Part shown: positions 16,504 through 25,274 of the stretch, in pieces
Layout of the letters: each line of letters opens with the position of its first letter
Position numbering within the stretch: the first letter of the stretch is position 1
Assembly (NCBI RefSeq): GCF_001513785.1
Contig: NZ_LNQS01000001.1
Location: 62,001 to 126,000 of the forward strand
Origin: Rheinheimera sp. EpRS3
GTDB taxonomy: Bacteria > Pseudomonadota > Gammaproteobacteria > Enterobacterales > Alteromonadaceae
Direction of reading: 5' to 3'
DNA length: 64,000 nt
The notes under the pieces: model-generated
What the model was told of the DNA's origin: nothing
Seen by the model: the letters and a program-made list of their open reading frames with translations, nothing else
Database searches by the model: none
Position numbers and translations under genes: made by a program

Positions 16504-17343
16504 ATGGCTTTATCAATTCAATCCAATATGGCGTCAAAATCGATCCAAAACCAACTGGGTCGTACCAATAACGATTTATCAGTAGCGTTAGAGCGTTTAG
16601 GTTCTGGTTTCCGCATTAACTCTGCTAAAGATGATGCAGCAGGTTTACAAATTGCCAACCGCTTAAATGCGCAGGTACGTGGTCAGGAAGCGGCTATTTA
16701 TAACGCTAACAATGCCAACTCTATGCTGCAAACCGCGGAAGGTGCGTTTGAAGAGATGACAAACATTGCTTACCGGATGAAAGAGCTGGCAACGCAAGGT
16801 GCCAACGGCACGAATAACACTTCTGAATATACTGCAATGGGTGCAGAGTTCGATGCACTGTCTGCCGAATTAACCAACATCATGACCAACACCTCTTACG
16901 GTTCAGGCACCACGTTGCTTGATGCTACTACCGGTAAATTTTCAGCAGCAGTAGATTTGCAAATAGGCTCTTCATCTGCTGAAACATTACAAGTAGATAT
17001 TTCTGCTGACATTACCGCGGTTGACGCTTCAATTACAGCCCTTACTGGTTTAGCGGATCAAGCTGATTCAACCACCACTATGGATGAAATTGACACCCTG
17101 ATCAATGACATCGGTGCTGCCCGTGCTTCACTGGGTGCTACCATGAACCGTCTGGATCACACCATTAATAACGTGACCAATATGATGGAAAATACCCAGG
17201 GCGCTGCTGGCCAGTTAATGGATGCAGATTTCGCTAAAGAAACCTCAAACATGACTAAACAGCAGTTGCTGATGAACTCAGGTATTTCTGTACTGAGCGC
17301 ATCTAACAGCACGACACAAATGATTGGTTCACTGCTGCGTTAA
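16504..17343 (+). CDS. lafA: Lateral flagellin LafA
   Basis: Filament subunit, exported through the flagellar type III apparatus. The 279-residue protein has canonical D0/D1 ends: SIQSNMASKSIQNQLGRTN, LERLGSGFRINSAKDDAAGLQIANRL at the N-terminus, and DADFAKETSNMTKQQLLMNSGISVLS at the C-terminus. The central region is short (about 130-200), so the outer D2/D3 domains are essentially missing, as in many lateral flagellins. Ser/Thr-rich central stretches are plausible glycosylation sites for the upstream Maf (inference). A terminator follows at 17375. A single flagellin gene is present in this cluster. Confidence 0.96.
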   Translation: MALSIQSNMASKSIQNQLGRTNNDLSVALERLGSGFRINSAKDDAAGLQIANRLNAQVRGQEAAIYNANNANSMLQTAEGAFEEMTNIAYRMKELATQGANGTNNTSEYTAMGAEFDALSAELTNIMTNTSYGSGTTLLDATTGKFSAAVDLQIGSSSAETLQVDISADITAVDASITALTGLADQADSTTTMDEIDTLINDIGAARASLGATMNRLDHTINNVTNMMENTQGAAGQLMDADFAKETSNMTKQQLLMNSGISVLSASNSTTQMIGSLLR

Positions 17344-17374
17344 TTTTAACGTCAACAGTAACGATAGTGTCATA

Positions 17375-17406
17375 ACCCTGCTGGCATTAGCTGGCGGGGT
17401 ATTTTT
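17375..17406 (+). terminator. Rho-independent terminator after lafA
   Basis: ACCCTGC (17375-17381) pairs with GCGGGGT (17394-17400) including one G-U pair, followed by ATTTTT. It would separate the abundant lafA message from fliD, with partial read-through possible. Confidence 0.75.
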
Positions 17407-17438
17407 AAAGCGTCATTAACTGGCAGAAGGTAAGCATT

Positions 17439-18731
17439 ATGTCGTCTTATTTAAGTATTGACCCCCAGACTCTGGCGAGCCAGTACACGCAAATTGATCG
17501 TGCCGGTAAAGATAATTTACTGTCGGCAAAGTCAAAACAGTTTACCGACCAGCTTAATGCCATTAAAAAACTACAAACTTCTATGGGTAGCTTTCTTACC
17601 CAGTTAAAAGATTTTCGTAAAGCCGACAGCAGCATGCTGGCCAATACCGCCAGTAGCAGCAGCGAGTCGACTTTAGTCGTTAAAGCCAGCGGCAAAGCCG
17701 TGGCGGGTAGTTACGATATTTTTGTCCAGCAGCTGGCGCAAAATCATCAACTGGCCATGTCATTTGACCCTACAGCCGCGCTGGCGACAGACGGTGAGTT
17801 CAATATTGATTTGGGTGGCAGTAGTTTTTCTGTCGACATGGCTGGTTTACCCGCCAATGCCAAATTAAGTGATCTGGCTGCTGCCATTAATAACCATGCC
17901 GACAATGAAGGGGTTAAAGCCACCTTAATGCGCAGTGGTACTGAAACCTTTTTAGTGATTTCCAGTGAAGAAAGTGGTGCAGCCAATCAGCTGACACTGG
18001 GTTTTACACCAGGAGCTGATGCTGCTGGTGCCGATATTACCGCGGCTTTAGCTGCGAAGCAGGAGCTAAAAGCTGCTCAGGATGCCATAGTGCGGCTGGG
18101 TAGTGATACTGCCATTAGTGTTACCAGTGCCAGTAACAGCTTAACCGATGTTATTGAAGGTGTAACTATTGATTTAGTTAAAGCACAGGCCGCTGATGAC
18201 GGCCCGGTTAATATCAAAATTGGCCAGGATCAGCAGGCGATTAAAGATAACCTGCAAAAGTTTGTAGATGGTTACAACGGCATTGTTAACAGTATCAATG
18301 CCGATACCAACCTGAAGAATGACAGTATGGCGCGCAGTGTACAAAATCAGTTTCGTGCCGCTTTTCAGGGCGAAATCGATGGCAAAACACTGTACAGCGT
18401 GGGGCTTGAATTTGATCGCAATGGCAAACTCAGTATTAACAGCGACCGGCTGGAAAAGGCGCTGGAGGATGATCCCGCTGCGCTGGAAGCGATGCTGACT
18501 TCTGACACCGGTGTGCTGGCAAAGTTGGAAAAGTCGGTAGAGCCTTACAGTAAAAACTTTGGTTTATTAGGTGATAAGCAAAAAACGCTGCAGGCCAGTC
18601 TGGATTTAGTTACCGAAAAGCAAAAGCGGCATGATTATTCCATGGAGTTAACCTTTAAGCGCTATCTGAGCCAGTTTACCCAGATGCAAATTACCATAGC
18701 GCAGCTTGAAAGCTCTATGGGTCAGTTTTAA
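17439..18731 (+). CDS. fliD: Filament cap protein FliD (LafB/HAP2)
   Basis: FliD forms the cap under which flagellin monomers fold onto the filament. The 430-residue product shows the N-terminal FliD domain (about 60-165: VKASGKAVAGSYDIFVQQLAQNHQLA), a central flagellin_IN-like and variable part, and the C-terminal domain (DNLQKFVDGYNGIVNSINADTNLKND, then GVLAKLEKSVEPY and a terminal coiled coil). The start is at ATG 17439 after AAGG. Order lafA-fliD-fliS matches lafABC of Vibrio and Aeromonas lateral systems. Confidence 0.93.
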   Translation: MSSYLSIDPQTLASQYTQIDRAGKDNLLSAKSKQFTDQLNAIKKLQTSMGSFLTQLKDFRKADSSMLANTASSSSESTLVVKASGKAVAGSYDIFVQQLAQNHQLAMSFDPTAALATDGEFNIDLGGSSFSVDMAGLPANAKLSDLAAAINNHADNEGVKATLMRSGTETFLVISSEESGAANQLTLGFTPGADAAGADITAALAAKQELKAAQDAIVRLGSDTAISVTSASNSLTDVIEGVTIDLVKAQAADDGPVNIKIGQDQQAIKDNLQKFVDGYNGIVNSINADTNLKNDSMARSVQNQFRAAFQGEIDGKTLYSVGLEFDRNGKLSINSDRLEKALEDDPAALEAMLTSDTGVLAKLEKSVEPYSKNFGLLGDKQKTLQASLDLVTEKQKRHDYSMELTFKRYLSQFTQMQITIAQLESSMGQF

Positions 18732-18748
18732 TTAGTGAGAGACAGCTT

Positions 18749-19141
18749 ATGTTAGATTTTGCCAATGGTTATCAGGCGTACCAGAATACTTCAGTTGAAG
18801 GCAAAGCCGCCGGGGCCGATATTCATAAACTGGTATTGATGCTATTTGATGGTTTCCTAGATGAGTTAGCCCGGGTTGAAGGCCATATTCAGGCCAAACG
18901 TTTTGATAAAAAAGCCGCTGGCATTGAACGGATGCTGAAAATTCTTGGTGGGCTGGATGCGTCGCTGGACCAGCAAAATGGCGGCGAAATAGCAGCTAAT
19001 ATGCAAAAGCTGTATCAGCACTGTGGCCAGGCCCTACTTAATGCCAGCCTGAAAAACGATTTAACCTCGCTCGATACCGTGCGGGTGATAATGACCAACC
19101 TGCAAGAAGGCTGGCAAGGTTTGGCACAAAACGCTGCCTGA
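18749..19141 (+). CDS. fliS: Flagellin export chaperone FliS (LafC)
   Basis: FliS binds the C-terminus of flagellin in the cytosol and delivers it to the export gate. The 130-residue helical product has the family pattern GYQAYQNTSVEGKAAGADIHKLVLMLFDGFLDELARVEGHI and ends with LTSLDTVRVIMTNLQEGW. Length is typical. It follows fliD by 17 nt and is followed by a strong terminator at 19188. Confidence 0.93.
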   Translation: MLDFANGYQAYQNTSVEGKAAGADIHKLVLMLFDGFLDELARVEGHIQAKRFDKKAAGIERMLKILGGLDASLDQQNGGEIAANMQKLYQHCGQALLNASLKNDLTSLDTVRVIMTNLQEGWQGLAQNAA

Positions 19142-19187
19142 CAGCTGTATAGCGCAATCTGGTGCTATTAGTATCCGGCTTAACTCA

Positions 19188-19214
19188 GAACCGCAGCTTT
19201 GACTGCGGTTTTTT
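19188..19214 (+). terminator. Rho-independent terminator after fliS
   Basis: AACCGCAG, loop CTTTGA, CTGCGGTT, then a run of T. Textbook structure 48 nt after the fliS stop. Confidence 0.9.
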
Positions 19215-19229
19215 GTGCCTGATCTACCC

Positions 19230-19287
19230 GGAAGCTGGCGGCAAGCGGTAGTGGCTTGCTTCCGATCAGCGGAAGTATTACTTCCGC
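19230..19287 (+). repeat. Two adjacent inverted repeats between fliS and the FliT-like gene
   Basis: First element 19230-19263: GGAAG and CAAGC pair with GCTTG and CTTCC in an irregular stem. Second element 19269-19287: GCGGAAGT, ATT, ACTTCCGC, a perfect 8-bp stem. Both share the GGAAG/CTTCC core. They lie in a 250-nt gap that must also hold the promoter of the fliT-fliK-lafSTU operon, so they may be regulator sites or mRNA processing structures. Confidence 0.6.
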
Positions 19288-19391
19288 CTATTTAAGTCCT
19301 AATCTTAAAAATACTTATAAATCATAATCTTGAATTGTGGCCTGACAGTTGCTAAATCATTCTGCTTAGCAAAGTTGAACAGGGGCTGAAT

Positions 19392-19718
19392 GTGCCGTTA
19401 AACCATTTACAGGCAGTTGATATGGCAAAACAGCTATTAAAGCTGCAGCAAAACTTGTTGCAGGCAGCAAAGGCACAGGATTGGCAGTTATTGCGCAGCC
19501 TGGATCGCCAGTTAATGCAGTTGATCTGCCAGTTAGACCTGGCCGATGCCCGCGAGCAATTCTCAACCCAGCTGGGCGCCCTGCGGCAGAATTATCAGCA
19601 GGTGCTAACTCTGGCCAAAAATGAACTGCACAGCACTGAGGCTCAGATGAGACAGTTTAACCAAAACCGGCCTGGCGTGCTGGCGTACCGGCAAACCAGC
19701 GAGGGTGAAGGCTTATGA
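19392..19718 (+). CDS. FliT-like chaperone (LafX-like)
   Basis: 108 residues, all helical, from GTG at 19392 with AGGGG 6 nt upstream. FliT-type proteins are small chaperones for the cap protein FliD and sit next to fliS. Sequence similarity is too low to be firm; size, Gln/Leu-rich helices and position (after fliS, before fliK, as lafX in Aeromonas lateral clusters) support the call. The stop overlaps the next start by 4 nt. Confidence 0.65.
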   Translation: MPLNHLQAVDMAKQLLKLQQNLLQAAKAQDWQLLRSLDRQLMQLICQLDLADAREQFSTQLGALRQNYQQVLTLAKNELHSTEAQMRQFNQNRPGVLAYRQTSEGEGL

Positions 19719-20938
19719 GCCAGCTACAGGTAGGCCAGCCAATCGCTAACACCGGCAGTGCAACTGCAGGGGTATTGCCAAACCACAACGTCGGCGACAG
19801 TGCTGAGCATAAAGCAGACAGCACAGTATTTATGTTAACCCAGCCAGACACAGCGCCATCTTTAAACGGCTATACAGAGCTGATGGCACAGTTACTTCAG
19901 GCTGGCAGTACAGATACCACCGATACCACATTAACGAACGCTGCGGATATGCTGCTGGCGCCAGTTGAAATGCAGATTGATGCCAGCGTACTGCCGCAAA
20001 TAGTAGCGGCAGTTGTGGCAACAACCAGCCCGGCGGCTGAAATCAGTGCGCCAACAGATACCGCGCAAGCCAAGGTGGCAGAGAATAGCGCAGAGACAGA
20101 CGCTGACATCATACCTGACATTCCAGCGCTGACTAAGGATACTGCGGATATATTGCTGAACCCGTCGCTATTATCTGCACTTAATTTTCTGCCGCTGCCT
20201 GTACTAAATCAGCTGCGTACCGAGGCCATGCAGCAAAGCGCTACCGGCTTACCCGGCTTTACTGACGCAGAATATAACGCTGTGGTGCTAAACAGCAGCA
20301 GTGCCTACAGCAATGGAAAAGGCTTGCCGTTGCCAGGCGCAGACACGGCCTTGCCTGTTACACCGGTATCTTTGCAACACTTTATCCGCCAGGCTACCGA
20401 GCAGCTGCGCCCGCAAGGCTCTGACAGCAATCTGCTTAGCGGTATATCGGCTACGCAGCCATCAGGCATTAGCGCGGCGGCTACGGAACCCGCGTTTCAG
20501 TGGAAGGCCGATCAGCTCGGTTTGCAAAGCAGCCAATGGGGCCAGAAGCTGGTGTATTTATTATCCGACAAAATTAATTTACAGCTGGGTCAGCAAATAC
20601 AACGTGCCCAAATCCGGCTGGACCCGCCGCAACTGGGGTTAATTGAGCTGAATGTCAGTGTTGATGGCGATCGCACTACGGTGCAGTTATATGCCAGCAA
20701 TAATCAGATGCGTGAAGCTATGCAGCAAAATTTGGATCAATTACGCCAGCAACTGGCTCAGCGGCTGGGTAGTGAACAACTGCTTGATATCGATGTACGT
20801 CAACAATCACAACAGCAGTCCGGCCAGCAACATGCTGCGTCTGAACATATTGCTGGCCATTTTACCGATGACGCGACAGAAATAAACAGTACACCGTCAA
20901 CACGGCTAACCACTGGCTGGCTTAACCGGCTGGTATAG
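19715..20938 (+). CDS. fliK: Hook-length control protein FliK (LafE)
   Basis: FliK measures hook length and switches the export gate to filament substrates. 407 residues: a long low-complexity N-terminal region rich in Ala/Thr/Gln (about 1-240) and a C-terminal Flg_hook domain at about 255-365 (WGQKLVYLLSDKINLQLGQQ, AQIRLDPPQLGLIELNVSVDGDRTTVQLYA). The C-terminal domain is the part that contacts FlhB. It begins 4 nt inside the preceding gene and is followed by fliL after 14 nt. Confidence 0.88.
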   Translation: MSQLQVGQPIANTGSATAGVLPNHNVGDSAEHKADSTVFMLTQPDTAPSLNGYTELMAQLLQAGSTDTTDTTLTNAADMLLAPVEMQIDASVLPQIVAAVVATTSPAAEISAPTDTAQAKVAENSAETDADIIPDIPALTKDTADILLNPSLLSALNFLPLPVLNQLRTEAMQQSATGLPGFTDAEYNAVVLNSSSAYSNGKGLPLPGADTALPVTPVSLQHFIRQATEQLRPQGSDSNLLSGISATQPSGISAAATEPAFQWKADQLGLQSSQWGQKLVYLLSDKINLQLGQQIQRAQIRLDPPQLGLIELNVSVDGDRTTVQLYASNNQMREAMQQNLDQLRQQLAQRLGSEQLLDIDVRQQSQQQSGQQHAASEHIAGHFTDDATEINSTPSTRLTTGWLNRLV

Positions 20939-20952
20939 GAGAACAGTAAGAC

Positions 20953-21378
20953 ATGAAAGTTATAGTGTTAGTGATTGCAGCAGTGTTGCTGCTGGCCGTT
21001 GGTGGTGGCGCAGCTTACTTTTGGTTTGGGCAGGAGCAAAGCCAGGTAACAGAGCAAAACAAGCCACTTTTTTACCCGCTGGAACGCTTTGTTATCAGCG
21101 TCGACCATGCCCAGCATTCACGTTATCTGGTGCTTGAGCTGACATTGCTTAGCCATGACAGCCAGGTAATGGCGCAGCTGCCTGATGCCTCGCCGTTACT
21201 GCGCAACACTCTGGTGGCGCATTTTAGCAATATCAGCCATGCCGATGCGAAAGACGCCTTTAAAGATATTCCACAGGTTCAGGCTGCACTGTTGGATAAA
21301 TTTAACCAGACCCTGCGCCAGAACACGTTCAGTTATCAGATTGAACAGGTACTGGTTACCAACGTGTTTATTCAGTAA
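20953..21378 (+). CDS. fliL: Stator-associated membrane protein FliL (LafF)
   Basis: FliL is a single-pass inner-membrane protein that rings the stator units. 141 residues, with a transmembrane helix at about 3-25 (VLVIAAVLLLAVGGGAAYFWF) and a periplasmic domain (FYPLERFVISVD, RYLVLELTLLS, TFSYQIEQVLVTNVFIQ). Length is typical. It lies directly upstream of lafS, as in lateral clusters of Aeromonas. Confidence 0.87.
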   Translation: MKVIVLVIAAVLLLAVGGGAAYFWFGQEQSQVTEQNKPLFYPLERFVISVDHAQHSRYLVLELTLLSHDSQVMAQLPDASPLLRNTLVAHFSNISHADAKDAFKDIPQVQAALLDKFNQTLRQNTFSYQIEQVLVTNVFIQ

Positions 21379-21387
21379 GGCCGTTTT

Positions 21388-22107
21388 ATGCTGGCAACAA
21401 CCCAATGGTCTGATCCGGAACAACCGAGCAGTTTTAAATTCAGCCCGGCGCAGGAAAGTGCCTTGCTGAACCGTTACGGCTATCTGGTAAAACGGGCGGC
21501 GGCGCATTTACGCAGCCTGGTTGGCAGTATGGTAGACAAAGATGACTTACAACAAATTGGCCTGATGGGCCTGCTAAGTGCATTGCGCCGCTACGGCCGT
21601 GATGTTGATGAACAGTTTGAGTCTTATGCCTTTAAGCGTGTGCGGGGCGCCATGTTGGATGAGTTTCGCCGCACCGACTGGCGGCCGCGTCAGTTACGCC
21701 AGCAGTCGCATCAATTACGGGATAAAAGCCGTGACCTTACCCGGCAACTGGGGCGTGTTCCCACCGACGACGAGCTGTGTCAGGCGCTGGATATTGATCA
21801 AAAGACTTTGCTTGAGCTGCAATATGTTGGCCAGGCAGAGGCGATGGAAAGCCTGGATTTATTACTGGAGCAACAAGCCGAGGCTCAGCTTGGCAGCAGC
21901 AGTTTAAGCCAGTTCGAGCTTAAGCTGTCACTGACAAAGGCTATGGCGTCATTGCCTGAACGCAATAAATTGTTGCTACAGCTGTATTACACCCATGAGT
22001 TGAATATGAAAGAGATTGCGCTGGTACTGGAGTTAACCGAGTCCAGGGTTTGCCAGTTGCACAAGCAATCGGTGGAAATGCTCAGCAAAAAGCTGGCGCA
22101 ATGGTAA
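21388..22107 (+). CDS. lafS: Flagellar sigma-28 factor LafS (FliA family)
   Basis: Directs RNA polymerase to late lateral-flagella promoters. 239 residues with sigma regions 2 (YLVKRAAAHLRSLVGSMVDKDDLQQIGLMGLLSALRRYG, FESYAFKRVRGAMLDEFRR), 3 (RQLGRVPTDDELCQALDID) and 4 (LPERNKLLLQLYYTHELNMKEIALVLELTESRVCQLHKQ). The presence of a dedicated sigma-28 next to the stator genes is typical for lateral systems, where lafS is distinct from the polar fliA. Its anti-sigma FlgM is not in the window. Confidence 0.93.
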   Translation: MLATTQWSDPEQPSSFKFSPAQESALLNRYGYLVKRAAAHLRSLVGSMVDKDDLQQIGLMGLLSALRRYGRDVDEQFESYAFKRVRGAMLDEFRRTDWRPRQLRQQSHQLRDKSRDLTRQLGRVPTDDELCQALDIDQKTLLELQYVGQAEAMESLDLLLEQQAEAQLGSSSLSQFELKLSLTKAMASLPERNKLLLQLYYTHELNMKEIALVLELTESRVCQLHKQSVEMLSKKLAQW

Positions 22108-22126
22108 AGGCACAGGAAGCAGAACA

Positions 22127-22984
22127 ATGCAAAAAATTGTAGGTTTTATTATCGTACTGGGCGCCGTTGTCGGTGGTTATATGTTTGCCGGTGGCAATGT
22201 AGCAACACTGTGGCAACCTGCTGAATTTCTTATTATTTTTGGTGCCGGTTTTGGTGCTTTGGTAGTAGGTAATTCCGGTTATGTACTAAAAGAAATGTGG
22301 TCTCAGCTTAAGTCGCAGTTTGTAAAGCATAAAGACAGCAGCGCACTGTACCGCGAGCTGTTGTTATTAATGTATTCATTGCTGGATCTGGCCAAAAGTA
22401 AAGGCTTAAGAGAGTTGGACGAACATGTCGAAAACCCGCATACCAGTTCGGTTTTTCTCGCTTACCCTTTAGTGCTGGAGCATGAGGCGCTGGTGGTGTT
22501 TGTTTGCGATAATTTACGGCTGATGAGCATGGGCAAACTAAACGCGCATGACTTTGACAGCCTGCTGGAGCAGGAAATTTATACCATTGAACAGCAAAAA
22601 TTAAAGCCTTCATCCGCCATGGCCACTATTGCTGAAGCTATGCCGGGTTTTGGCATTTTGGCTGCGGTGGGCGGCATTATCATTACCATGCAGCATCTGG
22701 ATGGCCCGCTAAGCAATATTGGTTATCACGTTGCGGCTGCACTGGTGGGCACCTTTATCGGTATTTTTGGCTGCTATTGTCTGATGGCGCCGTTGAGCTC
22801 AGCGATGGAACAGTATGTGAAAAAGCAGGTTGCCCTGCTTGAATGTGTACGCGCTATCTTGGTGGCTCATGCTAAAGGCCATGTGGCAATAGTAGCAACC
22901 GACTCTGGCCGTCGGATGATTAACGAAGAGCAGAAGCCGTCGTTTACCACGATGGAACAGTGGATTAACGATAAGGCCGCCTGA
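22127..22984 (+). CDS. lafT: Lateral flagellar stator subunit LafT (MotA family, proton type)
   Basis: MotA-type subunit; five copies surround the MotB dimer and push on FliG. 285 residues with four membrane helices (about 2-22, 28-50, 165-190, 200-222). MPGFGILAAVGGIIITMQHL and AALVGTFIGIFGCYCLMAPLSSAMEQYVK are the family hallmarks. It resembles enteric MotA (about 295 residues) more than the shorter sodium-type PomA. The stop overlaps the lafU start (TGATG), giving translational coupling. Confidence 0.93.
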   Translation: MQKIVGFIIVLGAVVGGYMFAGGNVATLWQPAEFLIIFGAGFGALVVGNSGYVLKEMWSQLKSQFVKHKDSSALYRELLLLMYSLLDLAKSKGLRELDEHVENPHTSSVFLAYPLVLEHEALVVFVCDNLRLMSMGKLNAHDFDSLLEQEIYTIEQQKLKPSSAMATIAEAMPGFGILAAVGGIIITMQHLDGPLSNIGYHVAAALVGTFIGIFGCYCLMAPLSSAMEQYVKKQVALLECVRAILVAHAKGHVAIVATDSGRRMINEEQKPSFTTMEQWINDKAA

Positions 22985-23991
22985 TGAACAGCTCCAGCTC
23001 GCCGGTTATTATTAAGCGCAGTCAGCGCAGCGCCGCCAAAGCCAAATCCGGCGGTGCCTGGAAAGTCGCCTTTGCCGATTTTACGCTGGCAATGATGGCG
23101 TTCTTTATGGTGTTGTGGATTCTAGAAGTCTCCAATATGAAAGAGCGCGCCGAGATTGCCAACTATATGCGCACCCATTCCATTTTCGAGGGCAGCCCGG
23201 CGCCGTTTGAACCGGGTAACAGCCCGTTTCCGGTCGATTTAGGCGGCACACCCTCGGTGGTAGATCAGAATTCTGCCAACACCTTGCCGCCGGATAACCC
23301 GCTGCCGGGCATGTCGGAATATTTGCAGGTGCCCTCAGGCGACGACAGGCCACTTGCAGGCAAGGGCGATAAGTTAAATTCACTGATTGATGGCCAGTTC
23401 GACAGCCCGGCTGAACTGAGCTTGTTGCTGCAAGCCTTTGAACAGGTAGCGGCCGAGCTGATGGCGCAGGAGCATATCCAGCTGGACATAGTACCGTCAG
23501 GCTTGCGGGTTATTATTCGCGACAATAAAAAGCAGCAAATGTTTATCCGTGGGCAAATGCGCATGACGCCGTTTTTTGAAGACTTGCTGCTGAGTCTGGG
23601 CCCGGTGTTTAAAAAAGTACAAAACAAACTGATTATTTCTGGCCATACCGACAGCACAGCGTTTAGTGGCAGCCAGTACAGCAACTGGGAATTGTCGGGC
23701 GATCGTGCTTTGCAGGCCCGCCAGGTGTTGGCCGCCGGTGGCATGCCGGTTGAGCGGGTAGCGCAGGTAGCTGCGTTTTCGGCTACCCGGCCGCTAAACG
23801 AGCAAGACCGTGGCGACAGCGCCAACCGGCGCATTGAATTGCTGATTTTAACCAGTGCCGCTGAAGCTGAACTCAACCAGTTGTTTTCCCCCGATAACCA
23901 GAACAACGCCGTACAGCAGGCAGCAGAAGAAGCACAGCGCAACCAACCCGTTGGCCGTTCAGGAATAAGGATAACCGATGGTAGCAACTAA
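22984..23991 (+). CDS. lafU: Lateral flagellar stator subunit LafU (MotB family, proton type)
   Basis: 335 residues. GGAWKVAFADFTLAMMAFFMVLWILEV holds the single transmembrane helix with the ion-carrying Asp near residue 31; the AFAD...AMMAFF pattern is the enteric proton type. The C-terminal OmpA-like peptidoglycan-binding domain (about 160-295) contains ISGHTDSTAF and DRALQARQVL...DRGDSANRRIELLIL. It overlaps lafT by 1 nt and the PilZ gene by 14 nt. Confidence 0.93.
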   Translation: MNSSSSPVIIKRSQRSAAKAKSGGAWKVAFADFTLAMMAFFMVLWILEVSNMKERAEIANYMRTHSIFEGSPAPFEPGNSPFPVDLGGTPSVVDQNSANTLPPDNPLPGMSEYLQVPSGDDRPLAGKGDKLNSLIDGQFDSPAELSLLLQAFEQVAAELMAQEHIQLDIVPSGLRVIIRDNKKQQMFIRGQMRMTPFFEDLLLSLGPVFKKVQNKLIISGHTDSTAFSGSQYSNWELSGDRALQARQVLAAGGMPVERVAQVAAFSATRPLNEQDRGDSANRRIELLILTSAAEAELNQLFSPDNQNNAVQQAAEEAQRNQPVGRSGIRITDGSN

Positions 23992-24397
23992 ACCTGATGC
24001 TTCGCGCAAGTATTTACGCTGGTACTTTAGCGCCCAAAGTCAGCCTGTGGCTATTCAATCCAAAGGTATAGCGGTAAAACTGTGGCAGAGCGGCTTATTT
24101 GGCAGCCAGATATGTCAGGCAGTGGTAAAAGACATGAGCCTTGGCGGTGCCGGTTTGCTGGTGCCGCTGGCAAAAACGGTACCGGATATCGTCATGGTTG
24201 AATATGACAACCAATTTAAGATTAAAGCTGAGGTGGTATACCGCCGTCAGGTCAGCGACAAGCTGGAGTTTCTTGGTATCAGCTGGCTGGACGCCAAGCG
24301 CGAACAGCGGCTGAATTTACTGCGCCGCTTAAGTAAAAAAGCCTACCGGGCATCACGCGATACCGGTGCGACGGATAACGTAACTGCAGATGAATAA
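23978..24397 (+). CDS. PilZ-domain protein (predicted c-di-GMP receptor)
   Basis: 139 residues. PilZ domains bind cyclic di-GMP through RxxxR and (D/N)xSxxG motifs. Here RKYLR is at about 10-14 and DMSLGG at about 50-55, so both are present although the spacing is longer than usual. VEYDNQFKIKAEVVYRRQ and LEFLGISWLD complete the beta barrel. It lies between the stator gene lafU (14-nt overlap) and fliM (8-nt overlap), so it is made with the motor. YcgR-type PilZ proteins brake motors by touching MotA or FliG/FliM; a brake or assembly role here is inference. Confidence 0.82.
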   Translation: MVATKPDASRKYLRWYFSAQSQPVAIQSKGIAVKLWQSGLFGSQICQAVVKDMSLGGAGLLVPLAKTVPDIVMVEYDNQFKIKAEVVYRRQVSDKLEFLGISWLDAKREQRLNLLRRLSKKAYRASRDTGATDNVTADE

Positions 24398-25274
24398 GAT
24401 GAAAACTCCCACTTTGCTGATCCCGGCTGATCAGGCCGCCCACTGCCAGCCTTTTGCATTGACACTGGACCAACGCCGTTTCAGCGCTGCCAGTAAACAG
24501 GCGAAACAGCGCTTACCTGATTTAGCGCAGGCAGTAGAGATAGAACTGAGCAAATTGCTGACCGATGTCGAATTTAATATTGAACTGACGTTATGCCAGG
24601 GCAGTGCGCTTGACAGCTGGCTGGCAGAGCCGGGGCGGCTGTTATTGCAGTGTCCGGTGTTGGTGCCAACTGATACTAACTGTTATCTGGCGCTGGACTA
24701 CACCAGCGTACACCATCTGGCTGATTTATCGCTGGGTGGCCAGCTTAGTAAAGTGCTGCCAGGCGATGAAAAAACTGAGCTAAGTGCTTCAGAGCTGCGC
24801 ATTTGCAGCCGTATCGCCCAGCGTCAGTTACAGGCCATGCAACAACTGTTGTTTAAAGAACAGTCGGCTTTACCGGCCAGTGCCATAAAACAACAAATGG
24901 AACCTACCCGGTTTCAGTACCTGCCGCTAAAGGTGCGCTTGTTGCTCGGCAGCGATGTGATTAGCTGGTTTCTATGGTTGCCGCTGGAGTTCTTTATCGC
25001 ACCGCAATATCACAGTGCTATCAGCGCCAGTGCAGTAGATATATCACCCTGGCCGCAGGTGCCGGTGCAGTGCCGGGTTGAGATGATGCGCAAAAAAGTG
25101 AGTTTGCGCCAGCTACAGGCTTGCCTGGATGGTGCTGTACTGCCAATAGAATTCGGCAGTGCTATGACATTACAGCTTAACCAGACTGCGTTATTTCTGG
25201 GCAAAGTGGCAGAAGAAGCCAACAGCCTGGTATTCCAGATTACTGATATCGTTAACAAAGAGAAACAAGCATGA
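24390..25274 (+). CDS. fliM: Flagellar switch protein FliM, lacking the CheY-binding N-terminal peptide
   Basis: C-ring protein of the rotor. 294 residues, shorter than the usual 330-350. A divergent CheC-like middle domain (SLGGQLSKVLPGDEKTELSASELRICSRIAQRQL) and a C-terminal SpoA domain (VPVQCRVEMMRKKVSLRQLQACLDGAVLPIE) are visible. The N-terminus (MNKMKTPTLLIPADQA) has no EIDALL-type CheY-binding segment. FliM proteins without this segment are known from secondary flagella and imply that CheY-P does not switch this motor in the usual way. Its start overlaps the PilZ gene; an alternative ATG is at 24399. Confidence 0.85.
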   Translation: MNKMKTPTLLIPADQAAHCQPFALTLDQRRFSAASKQAKQRLPDLAQAVEIELSKLLTDVEFNIELTLCQGSALDSWLAEPGRLLLQCPVLVPTDTNCYLALDYTSVHHLADLSLGGQLSKVLPGDEKTELSASELRICSRIAQRQLQAMQQLLFKEQSALPASAIKQQMEPTRFQYLPLKVRLLLGSDVISWFLWLPLEFFIAPQYHSAISASAVDISPWPQVPVQCRVEMMRKKVSLRQLQACLDGAVLPIEFGSAMTLQLNQTALFLGKVAEEANSLVFQITDIVNKEKQA

